A DNA stretch of 24,604 bases, taken from a virus. The notes beneath the pieces were generated by a model that saw only the letters and a list, made by a program, of their open reading frames with translations, made no database searches and was not told where the DNA came from. This document shows positions 13,792 through 20,967 of the stretch, in pieces (the stretch's first letter is position 1; the number at the start of each line of letters is the position of its first letter). The DNA lies in IMG/VR virus record IMGVR_UViG_3300042336_000180, positions 1 through 24,604 of that record; one strand, written 5' to 3'. The position numbers and the translations under genes are program-made.

Positions 13792-15374
13792 CACATCACT
13801 CCACCGTTGTCGTACATCATGTGGGTGGACGAGAACACCGTCCCCGAGAGGCCGCGGACCTTCATCCGAATGCTCCCGTAGTAGCCCAGCCCGGTCACGC
13901 CCACGAAGGCCTGGTAGGTGTTCGCGTTGCCAGACCAGATCGCGTTGTTCCAGGTCGAGGTGTCCCATACCCCGGCTGATTGCACCGTGAACGATGGCGA
14001 GCCTGCGACCGGGTTTAACTGGTACTGCGTGTTGACTTGCAGCTTCACGCTCGGCGTGTCGTTGGCGATGAAGATCGGGCGGGCCATGCTGAAACGCTTG
14101 AGGATGCCCGCGTTGCCCATCGCGTTGAACGCGCACTGCACATCGGCCTCGACCAGATCGCCGCCCGTGCCGTTCATGGCGACTCCGTCCTTGTTGCCGA
14201 ACAGGCCCTTGTAGATGTAGCCGTCGTTCGTGCCGTAGTACATCGTGCCGTCCAGCACCGCTGCCGCGCGCATCCGCATGCCACTGAACGTGCACCACGC
14301 ACCTGTGGTCAGGTTCATCGCGTACTGCTGGTACGTCCCGGGCGGCGGCGAGATCAGCAGGATGTTCTGGGACGGGACGACCAGCATCTCCCACGCCTGC
14401 GCGTTCAGGTACGTCTGCACCAGCGGGTTCAGCACGCTCTGGATCTTGGCCGATGGGCCGGGGTCGCGCTCGACGAACTGCCCGTTGACGATCTTGGACA
14501 TCTGTTGCAGCCCGAGCGAGGACAGGATCATCACATCCCCGCCGGCGGGGGTGAAGTAGCGGCCGAACTCAGGCACAGGCCCGATGTACCAGACGCCTTG
14601 CAACGAAAACGTGGTCGCAGACTGCGGGTCTGTCCCCGCCCAGACCCCGAGGTCGCCCTGCGTGCCGACGACCACCAGATGGTCGTCTATGCCCACGCCT
14701 GCGTCGAGAGTCCAGTTGATGACGGCCGAGATGTAGCCGCCGTTGCGCAACAGCGAACCCATGCTGAACGGAGAGGTGTTGCCGGTGACGACGTCGACGC
14801 TGTGGAAGTAGTACACATTCGGGTCGTCGACGGCGGTGAAGAACACCCGCCGCTTCCAGACACCAACCGTGCGAAGCGTCGTGGTCGGAAGGCCTGAGGG
14901 CGTGCGGTGAACCCAGCCGGTCGCCTGAGAGTAGGTGTAGTACCCGGCGCCAGGCGAGACGGCGAGCAGGAACATGTCCGCGCCGGTCGAGAACTGCGTC
15001 GTCCACCAGAGGTCGTTGGTGCTGCCAGTGGTCGAGACGGCGACCGTTGCCGGGTCGACCGTGACGTCATAGATGTTCCCGCCGCGGGCGGCGAAGACCT
15101 TGTCGTTGGCCGAATTGGCGGCGTTGTAGGTGAAGACCGACTTGGCCTGTCCGCCGACATCGTCAACATGGAGCTGGTAGCCCTTGCGCATCTCCGCGCC
15201 CGACTGGCGCGGGATCATGTTGTCCAGCACCACCGCGTCGATGGGCTGCATCTCACTGATAGGGTCGCGGAAGTTCAGCCCGCCGACCGGGGCAGGGACG
15301 TTGCGCATCTTGACGGTCTGCGTGGCCGCAGAGCGCCTTGGTGCTGCGAACGGGGCAACGCGCTGCAAGGGCAT
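13791..15374 (-). CDS. P22 gp10-like DNA-stabilisation / tail nozzle protein
   Basis: This encodes 527 residues from ATG 15374, one base after the upstream stop. The region near residues 20-55 (APVGGLNFRDPISEMQPIDA, then VVLDNMIPRQSG) is a recognisable opening for the short-tail hub or stabilisation proteins of podoviruses. The rest is beta-rich with many aromatic residues and repeated motifs (DDLW-like, YYTYS, GVWAGTDP, MYYGTNDGYIYKG), consistent with the propeller fold seen in P22 gp10 and T7 gp12. It likely closes the tail below the gp4-like adaptor and keeps DNA inside the head. Family membership is inferred from pattern and gene order. Confidence 0.65.
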   Translation of the reverse strand: MPLQRVAPFAAPRRSAATQTVKMRNVPAPVGGLNFRDPISEMQPIDAVVLDNMIPRQSGAEMRKGYQLHVDDVGGQAKSVFTYNAANSANDKVFAARGGNIYDVTVDPATVAVSTTGSTNDLWWTTQFSTGADMFLLAVSPGAGYYTYSQATGWVHRTPSGLPTTTLRTVGVWKRRVFFTAVDDPNVYYFHSVDVVTGNTSPFSMGSLLRNGGYISAVINWTLDAGVGIDDHLVVVGTQGDLGVWAGTDPQSATTFSLQGVWYIGPVPEFGRYFTPAGGDVMILSSLGLQQMSKIVNGQFVERDPGPSAKIQSVLNPLVQTYLNAQAWEMLVVPSQNILLISPPPGTYQQYAMNLTTGAWCTFSGMRMRAAAVLDGTMYYGTNDGYIYKGLFGNKDGVAMNGTGGDLVEADVQCAFNAMGNAGILKRFSMARPIFIANDTPSVKLQVNTQYQLNPVAGSPSFTVQSAGVWDTSTWNNAIWSGNANTYQAFVGVTGLGYYGSIRMKVRGLSGTVFSSTHMMYDNGGVM

Positions 15375-15375
15375 A

Positions 15376-16125
15376 TCAGAATCCGATGTTGGTATCGGGC
15401 GTGTTCAGCAGCGGGTGCAGGTACGGGAATCGGAGGTCGCGCGCCATCGTCAGCACGGCCGCGCCTTTCTCCGAGCCCTTGCGGTTCTCGAAGGCGACGA
15501 GGAAGTCGCGCATCGCGGCCGCAGAGTCCAGGCCCTTCATCTCGAGCCACTTGACGCGGGTCAGCAGAGTGATGAGGTACGGATCGACGAGGATCGTGTC
15601 GCCGTTCTTCGTGACCCGGTTCTTGTAGAGCGTTGCATCGTCCGCGTCCTGGACCCATGCGAGGGACTGGTAGAAGAAGGTCAGCGTCTGCGCCGCAGCG
15701 GGCGGCGCGAGGATGTAGATCTTGCTGTCGCGGATCTGCCAGTAGAAAGACATCGTCGGGATGGTCGAGCGCACCAGCAGCGTCTGCCACATCTGCGGCG
15801 AGATCGGCCCGATGGCGGGCCACTGGTTGCTCGAGTTCCACTGCGTCTGATCCGTGAACTCGAAGAAGTCCTCCGGCAGCGGGAAGCCCTTCTCGTTCTG
15901 TCCAGGTGAGTCTGCGACCACGGACATGTTGTGGATCTTGGTCAGTTCCTGCCAGTCGTTCATCGAGAGCATGTCATTGCCCGCGACGTTGACCGCCTGG
16001 ACCATCTGGCCGATGGCCGGGTCGCTTGACCCGGCCGCGTCGGCAGGAGTCGAATAGCCAACCATCTGAGCAACGTTCTGAACGATGTTCAGCAGGCTCG
16101 AGTCGTTGATCAGTTGAAAGGCCAT
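15376..16125 (-). CDS. P22 gp4 / T7 gp11-like head-to-tail adaptor protein
   Basis: This encodes 249 residues from ATG 16125 (AAGGA upstream). It has the usual sections of these adaptors: an N-terminal helical part with AGNDMLSMNDWQEL, then FPLPEDFFEFTDQTQW, a beta section KIYILAPPAAAQTLTFFYQS, and DTILVDPYLITLLTRVKWLE near the C-terminal helices. It probably assembles as a ring below the portal and joins the gp10-like protein encoded directly downstream. The length is close to that of T7 gp11-type proteins and longer than P22 gp4. Confidence 0.75.
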   Translation of the reverse strand: MAFQLINDSSLLNIVQNVAQMVGYSTPADAAGSSDPAIGQMVQAVNVAGNDMLSMNDWQELTKIHNMSVVADSPGQNEKGFPLPEDFFEFTDQTQWNSSNQWPAIGPISPQMWQTLLVRSTIPTMSFYWQIRDSKIYILAPPAAAQTLTFFYQSLAWVQDADDATLYKNRVTKNGDTILVDPYLITLLTRVKWLEMKGLDSAAAMRDFLVAFENRKGSEKGAAVLTMARDLRFPYLHPLLNTPDTNIGF

Positions 16126-16134
16126 TCGGGGTCC

Positions 16135-16719
16135 TTAGTCCTTCTTCTTGCTGGAGTGGACCAACGACTCGACTTGCGCCTTCAGGGTCTCGATGACCTC
16201 GTCGCGCTTGGCGAGCTCTTCGTTCATCTTCTCCAACGGGGCGTTGCCGGCCGCGACGTCGAGGAAGGCCTTGGCGCGCGACTTGTCCTGCTGGAAGCCC
16301 ATGAACTTGCCGCCGACCGAGTCAGCCGCGGCGGCGAGCTGCTCGATCGTCTTGATGTGGAAGTAGCCGTACTCGGCGACCTTGCCAGGCGTCATCGTCG
16401 GGAGCGCCGAGAGCGGGGTCCCGCTCATCGCCTCGCCTTGGCCGGCGCGCCACTTGGCGAGCCGGTCAGCGAAGCGCATCTCGTCGATGGAGTCGACGGG
16501 GCGGTCGATGATGTTGTTCTTGTCGCCGGGGATGTGGATCCGGACGAAGTCCTTCTCCTCGTAGATCGCGCGGCCAGCGGCCTGCGACTTGTGCGGGTGA
16601 ATCACCGGCATGCGGTGGAACTCGACATGCAGCTTGGCGTCTTCGGCGAAACGGGACTCCTCCGGCCGCGCCATCGGCGGCGGTTGGATGAACTCTGAGG
16701 CGATCGCGGTGGGTTCCAT
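16135..16719 (-). CDS. Conserved head-region phage protein, unknown function
   Basis: This encodes 194 residues. ATG 16719 is chosen for AAGGA upstream; the longer frame to 16905 runs through the decoration-protein gene. The section YEEKDFVRIHIPGDKNNIID, a later FADRLAKWRAGQ, then SGTPLSALPTMTPGKVAEY and a helix-hairpin-like region (FHIKTIEQLAAAADSVGGKF) recur in many podovirus-type genomes beside the capsid gene. The end is a coiled coil (EELAKRDEVIETLKAQVESL) with a lysine tail. The hairpin region could contact DNA, and a structural role in the head is likely, but no function is established to my knowledge. Confidence 0.65.
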   Translation of the reverse strand: MEPTAIASEFIQPPPMARPEESRFAEDAKLHVEFHRMPVIHPHKSQAAGRAIYEEKDFVRIHIPGDKNNIIDRPVDSIDEMRFADRLAKWRAGQGEAMSGTPLSALPTMTPGKVAEYGYFHIKTIEQLAAAADSVGGKFMGFQQDKSRAKAFLDVAAGNAPLEKMNEELAKRDEVIETLKAQVESLVHSSKKKD

Positions 16720-16740
16720 GGGTATCCTTTTTTTGTGGTG

Positions 16741-16769
16741 AAACAGGGAAAGCGGGCTTGTGGCCCGCT
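16741..16769 (-). terminator. Weak intrinsic terminator after the putative decoration gene
   Basis: On the minus strand AGCGGGC, a 5-base loop and GCCCGCT (16769-16751) form a 7-bp stem directly after the stop of the 16781-17287 gene. They are followed by TTCCCTGTTT. The U-rich tail is broken, so partial termination or mRNA-end protection is more likely than full termination. Confidence 0.45.
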
Positions 16770-16780
16770 CCCCCTTGCCG

Positions 16781-17287
16781 TTACAACGTGCGTCCGACGC
16801 AGGGATACGACAGCATCGCGTCGGCATTGGTCGCCGCGACAGCGCCGGTCGCCGTGCCCAGCACCAGGCCGTCGATGGTCTCTGCGCCAGCGGTCGCGTC
16901 GTCATCCAGCGCGCCGTCCGTTGCAGTCGTGTTCAGCTTGGTCCCTTTCGCGGCCAGAGCCAGCGTGCGGACGCTGGCCTTGCCGTAGATCTGGAACCAG
17001 CCGAACTCGTTGTCGGCCAGCGTGGCTTGGGCGACCCCGACGCGCGAACCCGGCCCCTGTTGCCCCGGCGCGGTCGTGGTGGTCGTTGCCATCAGGAAGT
17101 CGAACCCGGTCGCCTCGACACAGACGTAGCCGATGGCGGTGATGGCACCGCTGGCACGCCCGTAGATGAACTCCTGATACCCGCTTGCAGGGTCGTCATA
17201 CCCGCCGACCGTGCCCAGCCGGAACGCCGCAACCGCCGACGCCCCGGTGACTTGGGTCTTGTCGATACCGATAACTGCTGAACTCAT
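16781..17287 (-). CDS. Putative capsid decoration / head-associated protein
   Basis: This encodes 168 residues from ATG 17287 (AGGAG upstream). It is small, Ala/Thr/Gly-rich, almost without long charged stretches and beta-prone. Notable segments are AFRLGTVGGYDDPASGYQEF, GFDFLMATTTTTAPGQQGPG and SVRTLALAAKGTKL. It lies directly downstream of the major capsid gene with a terminator between the two. Proteins of this size, make-up and location commonly bind the outside of heads, so decoration is a reasonable guess, but no specific family was recognised. Confidence 0.55.
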   Translation of the reverse strand: MSSAVIGIDKTQVTGASAVAAFRLGTVGGYDDPASGYQEFIYGRASGAITAIGYVCVEATGFDFLMATTTTTAPGQQGPGSRVGVAQATLADNEFGWFQIYGKASVRTLALAAKGTKLNTTATDGALDDDATAGAETIDGLVLGTATGAVAATNADAMLSYPCVGRTL

Positions 17288-17304
17288 TTGTCTGTCTCCT
17301 GAAG

Positions 17305-17341
17305 AAAAAAACCCTCGGGCCAGAGCTACCCAACCCGAGGG
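17305..17341 (-). terminator. Strong intrinsic terminator after the major capsid gene
   Basis: On the minus strand CCCTCGGG (17341-17334), a 14-base loop and CCCGAGGG (17319-17312) make a perfect 8-bp GC-rich stem followed by seven T. It lies 34 bases after the capsid stop and just ahead of the next gene's ribosome site. Some transcripts should end here, giving extra capsid message relative to downstream tail genes. Confidence 0.8.
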
Positions 17342-17375
17342 AAAGGTAGCCCCACCACAGGCCCACCGAAGTTGG

Positions 17376-18356
17376 TTACGCCACCATCCGACCCGAGAAC
17401 TGCGCGCCGCAGGAGGTCAGGTTGCCGGCCCAGGCGAGGATCTGCACTTCCGCGTCCTGGTTGGTGGAATAACGCCGATTCGGCGACAGCGGGACCATGT
17501 TCCGCTGCGCGTGCGGGCGCCACTTGAGGTATTTCGTGTTGAGGAAGAAGCCCGTGTTCGCGGGGCAGAACCCGCCGATGCCACCGTCCAGAACCACATC
17601 CGCGTCCATGAACTTGATGGACGGGAATCCGAGGTTCGCGCTGCTCGGGTCGGTGAAACGCTGGTTGGCTTGCAGGCTCGCCATGTAGAAGGCCCAGTAG
17701 TTCTGATCGAAGACGACCAGATCGGGGCGGTCGGTGCCGCGCACCGTCGAGCCCCAGAGGGCGTTCATGCACGACTGGATGTTTGCTGCGGTGGCCGCGC
17801 CGCCCGTGAAGGTGGAGACGTCCAGCAACTGCGAGCGCCAGAAGGTCCAGTTGACGCGATCGATGCCGCCGTAGGTGCCGGTCGACGGCGAGGTCGGGAC
17901 AGCCGCGCCCAGGCCGGTCACTTCCTTGCCGCCCGAGCCGGTGCCGTCTGAATAGATCGACTGCGCGAGCTTGTTCACCATCGTGGCCTCGGCCACATTG
18001 ATGCGCGACTCCATCAGATCGATCAGGGCCTCTTTGCCGCTGTTCTGGAGCATCTCCAGGCCGGACATGACGACCGGGACGGCGAACTGCTTGATGTCGA
18101 ACTGCGCGGCGGTGATGACGTCCTGCGCGGCCACCGGCAGGAGGTCATAGCCCGAGTAGAAGCCGGCGTTCGCGTTCTCGGCGAACGACAGCTCCTCGAG
18201 GATGATGTTGCCGCCGGAGATGGTCTTGATGTTGCCGCGCTGGTTCAGCCGAGCCAGAAGGGCGTTGTTCTTGGTGACGTTGTCGGCGATGGTGCGCGAC
18301 CGCGACTGGATGGTGGTCGCGATGATGTCGCTGACGTTGGGGTTGGCGAAAGCCAT
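17376..18356 (-). CDS. Major capsid protein
   Basis: This encodes 326 residues from ATG 18356 (GGAGA upstream). The sequence follows the capsid family of many short-tailed and related phages: NVSDIIATTIQSRSRTIADN, VTKNNALLARLNQRG, ISGGNIILEELSFAENANAG, FYSGYDLLPV, then VVMSGLEMLQNSGKEALIDL, IYSDGTGSGGKEVTGLGAAV and a GTYGGIDRVNW segment. The GlEmlqNSGkeaiiDL block and YSDGT loop are diagnostic. It forms the HK97-fold shell together with the upstream scaffold. It has its own structured leader upstream and a strong terminator downstream, which fits high, separately tuned expression. Confidence 0.9.
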   Translation of the reverse strand: MAFANPNVSDIIATTIQSRSRTIADNVTKNNALLARLNQRGNIKTISGGNIILEELSFAENANAGFYSGYDLLPVAAQDVITAAQFDIKQFAVPVVMSGLEMLQNSGKEALIDLMESRINVAEATMVNKLAQSIYSDGTGSGGKEVTGLGAAVPTSPSTGTYGGIDRVNWTFWRSQLLDVSTFTGGAATAANIQSCMNALWGSTVRGTDRPDLVVFDQNYWAFYMASLQANQRFTDPSSANLGFPSIKFMDADVVLDGGIGGFCPANTGFFLNTKYLKWRPHAQRNMVPLSPNRRYSTNQDAEVQILAWAGNLTSCGAQFSGRMVA

Positions 18357-18535
18357 GATGAGTCTCCACGAAAATAGGTATCCGCGATAGCGGGCCGATT
18401 CTGGTGGCCTTGAGCGAACCTGTGCAGTCCGGTCAATAGCCTGAGTGGGCTTTCGCTCTCAGGCGCTCATCGGTGGCTGCGGTGCTTTTGGGCGCACACG
18501 CAGGCGAGGAATCCTCGCCTTTTATCCTTTTACCA
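18357..18535 (-). promoter_or_regulatory. 179-base structured leader between scaffold and major capsid genes
   Basis: This is the longest gene-free stretch of the late operon. It contains three inverted repeats: GCCTGAG/CTCAGGC (18439-18464, enclosing a GCGAAAGC mini-hairpin on the minus strand), CCGC-GATA-GCGG (18382-18393) and the 19-base palindrome at 18502-18520. The capsid ribosome site (GGAGA) is at its end. No convincing sigma-70 promoter is visible; a TTGACC at about 18431-18436 on the minus strand lacks a good -10. It probably acts on capsid mRNA level or stability. Confidence 0.5.
18502..18531 (+). terminator. Terminator-like hairpin pointing against the late operon
   Basis: AGGCGAGGA-A-TCCTCGCCT (18502-18520) is a perfect palindrome. 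In plus-strand RNA it gives an 8-bp stem ending in TTTTATCCTTTT, the layout of an intrinsic terminator. On the minus (coding) strand the bases after the stem are TGCGTG, with no U tract. It lies directly after the scaffold stop. It may stop antisense transcription or act as an RNA-processing stem. Confidence 0.5.
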
Positions 18536-19648
18536 TCATCTGCTGTTCATTGCAATACTGGCCTCGATGGCCGCGCGGATGCTGTCGTTGGTCGCCGCGG
18601 GGGAGCCGATCGCAGGCCCGGTCGATGAGACAGACACCGCCGCCGCTCGAGCGCGCTGGGCGGCTGCGTTCTGGCCTTGGGCGGCGCCGTTCTGCCGGCG
18701 CTGCGAGAACGCGGCCCGGATCGACGGGTTCATGTTGCACGCCTGCTCGTAGGCGTCCTTGAGCGTCATCTCCCGGCCGCGCCGGGAGGCCATCTCGATC
18801 AGGTCGGCCATGTCCTCGCGGACGTCGTTGCCGAACTCGGCCTGCTGGATGAACTGCTCGACCTCGGACACGGCCTGCTGCTGCACACGCGCCTGGTTCT
18901 GGGCCTGCGCGTTCTGGATCTGCGACATGAATTGCTGGACGGGGGCGAGCTGCTGCTGGATGACCTGCTGGATCTGGCTGGTCTGGTCGTTCTCCTGCGG
19001 GCTGTTGCCGGCCAGCGCGGAGTCGAGCATGTTGATGAACTGCGTCCCGAATCGTCCGGTGCCGAATTGCGAGACCATCCCCGCCATGAGATGCGCCAGC
19101 TCAGGCCCGGTCGCCGTGCGCAGCCGCACCGCGGTCCCCATCAGGTTGTCGATGACTTGCGCAGGGCTCGCGTTCTCGGCCTTGATGTAGGCCTCGTAGG
19201 GCGCGAACGCACGGTTGAGGGAGTCTGCGTACTTGCGCGCCTCTGCGGTCTCCTGAAGCGTCCTGGTGACCTCTGCCTCGCGGCGGGCGACCTCTGCGCG
19301 CACGGGCTCGGGCAGTTGCTGCCAGTGCTCGCGGACCTCGGGGCGCCACGAGGCCGGCGCGCGGGCCTCTTTCGGCCCCGACTTGGGGCCGGGGGCGATC
19401 TCCGGCCGCGCCGAGTCGGGCTTGACGAACTTGCCCGATTCGTCGCGGGGGCGACCGGACTCCTGCTCGGCCAGCGCGTTGAGGTCGGTCTGCTCCTGCC
19501 CGCCGTCCGAAATAGACGAAACGCTGGCAAGGGTCTCGGCGACAGACTCGGCCGGGGCCGGGGCCGGGGCGGGCGCCTCGATGGCGGGCGCTTCTTCAGT
19601 GGGCATGGACGCTTCGAGCGCCTCGCGGATCGTGGTGGGATCGTTCAT
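18536..19648 (-). CDS. Capsid scaffolding protein
   Basis: This encodes 370 residues. ATG 19648 overlaps the upstream TAA and has AGGA before it. The N-terminal 100 residues are acidic and Pro/Ala-rich (EEAPAIEAPAPAPAPAE, then ESGRPRDESGKFVKP). The middle is strongly helical (RPEVREHWQQLPEPVRAEVA, REAEVTRTLQETAEARKYAD), followed by a long Gln-rich section (QIQQVIQQQLAPVQQFMSQI). The end is basic (about 325-350). This disordered, helical, Gln-rich form directly before the capsid gene is typical of podovirus scaffolds. It guides shell assembly and is then removed. Function rests on composition plus position. Confidence 0.75.
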   Translation of the reverse strand: MNDPTTIREALEASMPTEEAPAIEAPAPAPAPAESVAETLASVSSISDGGQEQTDLNALAEQESGRPRDESGKFVKPDSARPEIAPGPKSGPKEARAPASWRPEVREHWQQLPEPVRAEVARREAEVTRTLQETAEARKYADSLNRAFAPYEAYIKAENASPAQVIDNLMGTAVRLRTATGPELAHLMAGMVSQFGTGRFGTQFINMLDSALAGNSPQENDQTSQIQQVIQQQLAPVQQFMSQIQNAQAQNQARVQQQAVSEVEQFIQQAEFGNDVREDMADLIEMASRRGREMTLKDAYEQACNMNPSIRAAFSQRRQNGAAQGQNAAAQRARAAAVSVSSTGPAIGSPAATNDSIRAAIEASIAMNSR

Positions 19649-19977
19649 TATCGTGTCCTGTTCTGGAGTTGATGGATCGCCCGCTCAATGTCCGTTCTAC
19701 GGATCGAACCGCCGCGGGTCATGTATTCCTGGCGCTCTTTGCTTTGCCGCGCCCATTGCGATGAGAAGTCGTCCACGGTCGTGAGGCCGGTGCGCTTCAT
19801 GTACTCGCGGTGCTTGGTGCGACTCGAGATGTCCGCGCCGTCCGTTGCTTGCAGGCCGTCATAGCCTCGGTCGTTCCAGAGCAGGCCCGCATTGCGGGCG
19901 CCGTCTCGGGTCTCGCCGACGTAGTCGGGCGTGACCTCGATCAGTTCGCCCTTGATCTGCACCCAGCGCCGGCGCAT
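19648..19977 (-). CDS. Small conserved phage protein upstream of the scaffold
   Basis: This encodes 109 residues from ATG 19977, which shares a base with the upstream stop. It begins RRRWVQIKGELIEVTPDYVG, has a central section DGLQATDGADISSRTKHREY, and ends with basic helices (RGGSIRRTDIERAIHQLQNR). Proteins with 'W..I.GE..EV' and 'I.SR..HRE.' are common before scaffold or capsid genes in short-tailed phages. Their role is unknown to me. Its stop overlaps the scaffold ATG. Confidence 0.65.
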   Translation of the reverse strand: MRRRWVQIKGELIEVTPDYVGETRDGARNAGLLWNDRGYDGLQATDGADISSRTKHREYMKRTGLTTVDDFSSQWARQSKERQEYMTRGGSIRRTDIERAIHQLQNRTR

Positions 19978-20156
19978 CAGTAGCCTTTCTTCCGCAGCGC
20001 GGAGGCCTGCATGGCCTGCTTGAGCATCTTCCCGCCCTTGTCGGCCTGGTTGTACTCGCCGGCGACCGACTGCGGGACCCCAACCTTCTTGGCAAACTCC
20101 GGGTCGTGCGCGGCCGCGGCCATCATCCTTGCTTGGGCGGGCGACTTGCTGGGCAT
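19977..20156 (-). CDS. Small conserved phage protein (KSPAQARMM/GVPQSVA type)
   Basis: This encodes 59 residues from ATG 20156, with AGGAG about 9 bases upstream. It opens with MPSKSPAQARMMAAAAHDPE, continues FAKKVGVPQSVAGEYNQAD and ends KQAMQASALRKKGY. The 'SK...Q.R.M.A.AH...FA.KVGVPQ.V..E.N.AD' pattern is very widespread in phages. Its function is unknown, and its basic helical nature fits DNA or virion binding. Confidence 0.75.
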   Translation of the reverse strand: MPSKSPAQARMMAAAAHDPEFAKKVGVPQSVAGEYNQADKGGKMLKQAMQASALRKKGY

Positions 20157-20184
20157 TTTCTGCGTCTCCTGTGTCTGGTTTTGA

Positions 20185-20349
20185 TCACTTCTTCTTGTCG
20201 TAGACCGACCACGCCACGCCGACCAGCGTTGCGGCAGCGCCCACGACGACGTTGATGGTCTCGCCGTCGAGACCCCAGGCGGCGAAGAACCCGCCGCCGA
20301 CAGCGGTCAGGATGTGGCGGGTAAGTGCTGCGATAACGGTTGCATTCAT
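20185..20349 (-). CDS. Pam3-gp28-like putative holin
   Basis: This encodes 54 residues from ATG 20349 preceded by a strong GGAGGTG. It has two short hydrophobic segments, ILTAVGGGFFAAWGL and INVVVGAAATLVGVAWSVY, separated by DGET and ending DKKK. The layout 'R..LT..GG......D......GA...L.GVAWS..DKKK' matches the putative holins of the Pam3-gp28 type. It would open the inner membrane to release the endolysin. It is the last gene of the lysis cassette. Its ribosome site lies inside the decayed endolysin-end copy just upstream. Confidence 0.7.
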   Translation of the reverse strand: MNATVIAALTRHILTAVGGGFFAAWGLDGETINVVVGAAATLVGVAWSVYDKKK

Positions 20350-20351
20350 GG

Positions 20352-20421
20352 TCACACCTCCATCAGAGAAGAAATACGCCGCGCCCCCCCCCCGGCCGAA
20401 GATCGGCCAGCTTTGACGGCG
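20352..20421 (-). pseudogene. Decayed duplicate of the endolysin gene 3' end
   Basis: The plus-strand text from 20361 to about 20409 is a diverged repeat of 20976-21023 in the endolysin gene: 20 of 25 bases match on one side and 15 of 16 on the other, around a C run one base longer. Read on the minus strand with one G removed from the G10 run (20384-20393), it gives SWPIFGRGG then ARRISSLMEV and a stop. The real endolysin end has TWPSFGRGW then ARRIASLM. As it stands the frame is broken and has no start. Its final codons (ATGGAGGTGTGA) contain the Shine-Dalgarno of the downstream holin. Confidence 0.7.
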
Positions 20422-20430
20422 TGAGGTGCA

Positions 20431-20967
20431 TCAGCTAGCCGCGCCCTTGACGCCGCTCGCAGTGGCCTGAATCGCGGCGTTCTTTCCCCACTGGCGCAGG
20501 CCGGCGTAGGCCAGCGGCAGCGTCATCAGCAGGCCCAGTATCTCGACGCCAGGGTCATCCTGCGTGAACACATAGGCGATCGCTGCGAACAGCGCGACCC
20601 AGCTCTGGCCAGGTCGGGTTCTGCGCACGAATGGATCCTCGACCGCGTCACCCGCTCGAATCGTGGTCTGGGTCTGTTCATGCTCGGCTTGCTGGTCCTT
20701 GAGCTCGAGCTCAGTCATCGCGCGGATATGCTCGCGGATGCTCGCATCGTTCTGCAGCGCGAGCTCGCGCAGGCGCACAAGCGTGGCCGGGTCTTCCTGC
20801 AACCGGGATAGCGCGGCATCCGGCGTTGCCACACCAGTGGCGCTGCCGACCAAGGCCACGCCGGCGGCCACCGCACCAGGCACGTTGCCGGTCAGCAGCG
20901 AGCCTACAAGCGCCGCGCCAGCGCCCGCGTTGTCTTGAATCCACTCACCGACATCAGACCATTTCAT
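20431..20967 (-). CDS. 3TM-type holin family protein
   Basis: This encodes 178 residues from ATG 20967 in an ATGA overlap with the endolysin stop. It has one hydrophobic segment near residues 27-47 (VPGAVAAGVALVGSATGVA), a charged helical middle (ELELKDQQAEHEQTQ), the motif DPFVRRTRPG (111-120), and two further membrane segments (QSWVALFAAIAYVF and VEILGLLMTLPLAYAGL). The RTRP motif before a pair of membrane helices is typical of GTA-type 3TM holins. It would permeabilise the inner membrane. It lies between the intact endolysin and the decayed copy of its end, so it may be a late arrival in the cassette. Confidence 0.7.
   Translation of the reverse strand: MKWSDVGEWIQDNAGAGAALVGSLLTGNVPGAVAAGVALVGSATGVATPDAALSRLQEDPATLVRLRELALQNDASIREHIRAMTELELKDQQAEHEQTQTTIRAGDAVEDPFVRRTRPGQSWVALFAAIAYVFTQDDPGVEILGLLMTLPLAYAGLRQWGKNAAIQATASGVKGAAS

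Noticed and set aside
13792-14394. N-terminal extension of the Pro-rich protein gene
   Set aside because: It is an out-of-phase reading of the gp10-like gene; the ATG at 13791 has GGTGGAG upstream and shares a base with the upstream stop.
18411-18436. TTGACC on the minus strand as a dedicated capsid promoter
   Set aside because: The hexamer 17 bases downstream (TCAAGG) does not resemble a -10 box.
20363-20431. 22-codon minus-strand frame (MHLTPSKLADLRPGGG...) overlapping the 3TM-holin stop
   Set aside because: It runs through the G10 tract and is better explained as part of the decayed endolysin-end copy; the intact endolysin region has a matching shadow reading (LAELRPRLG).
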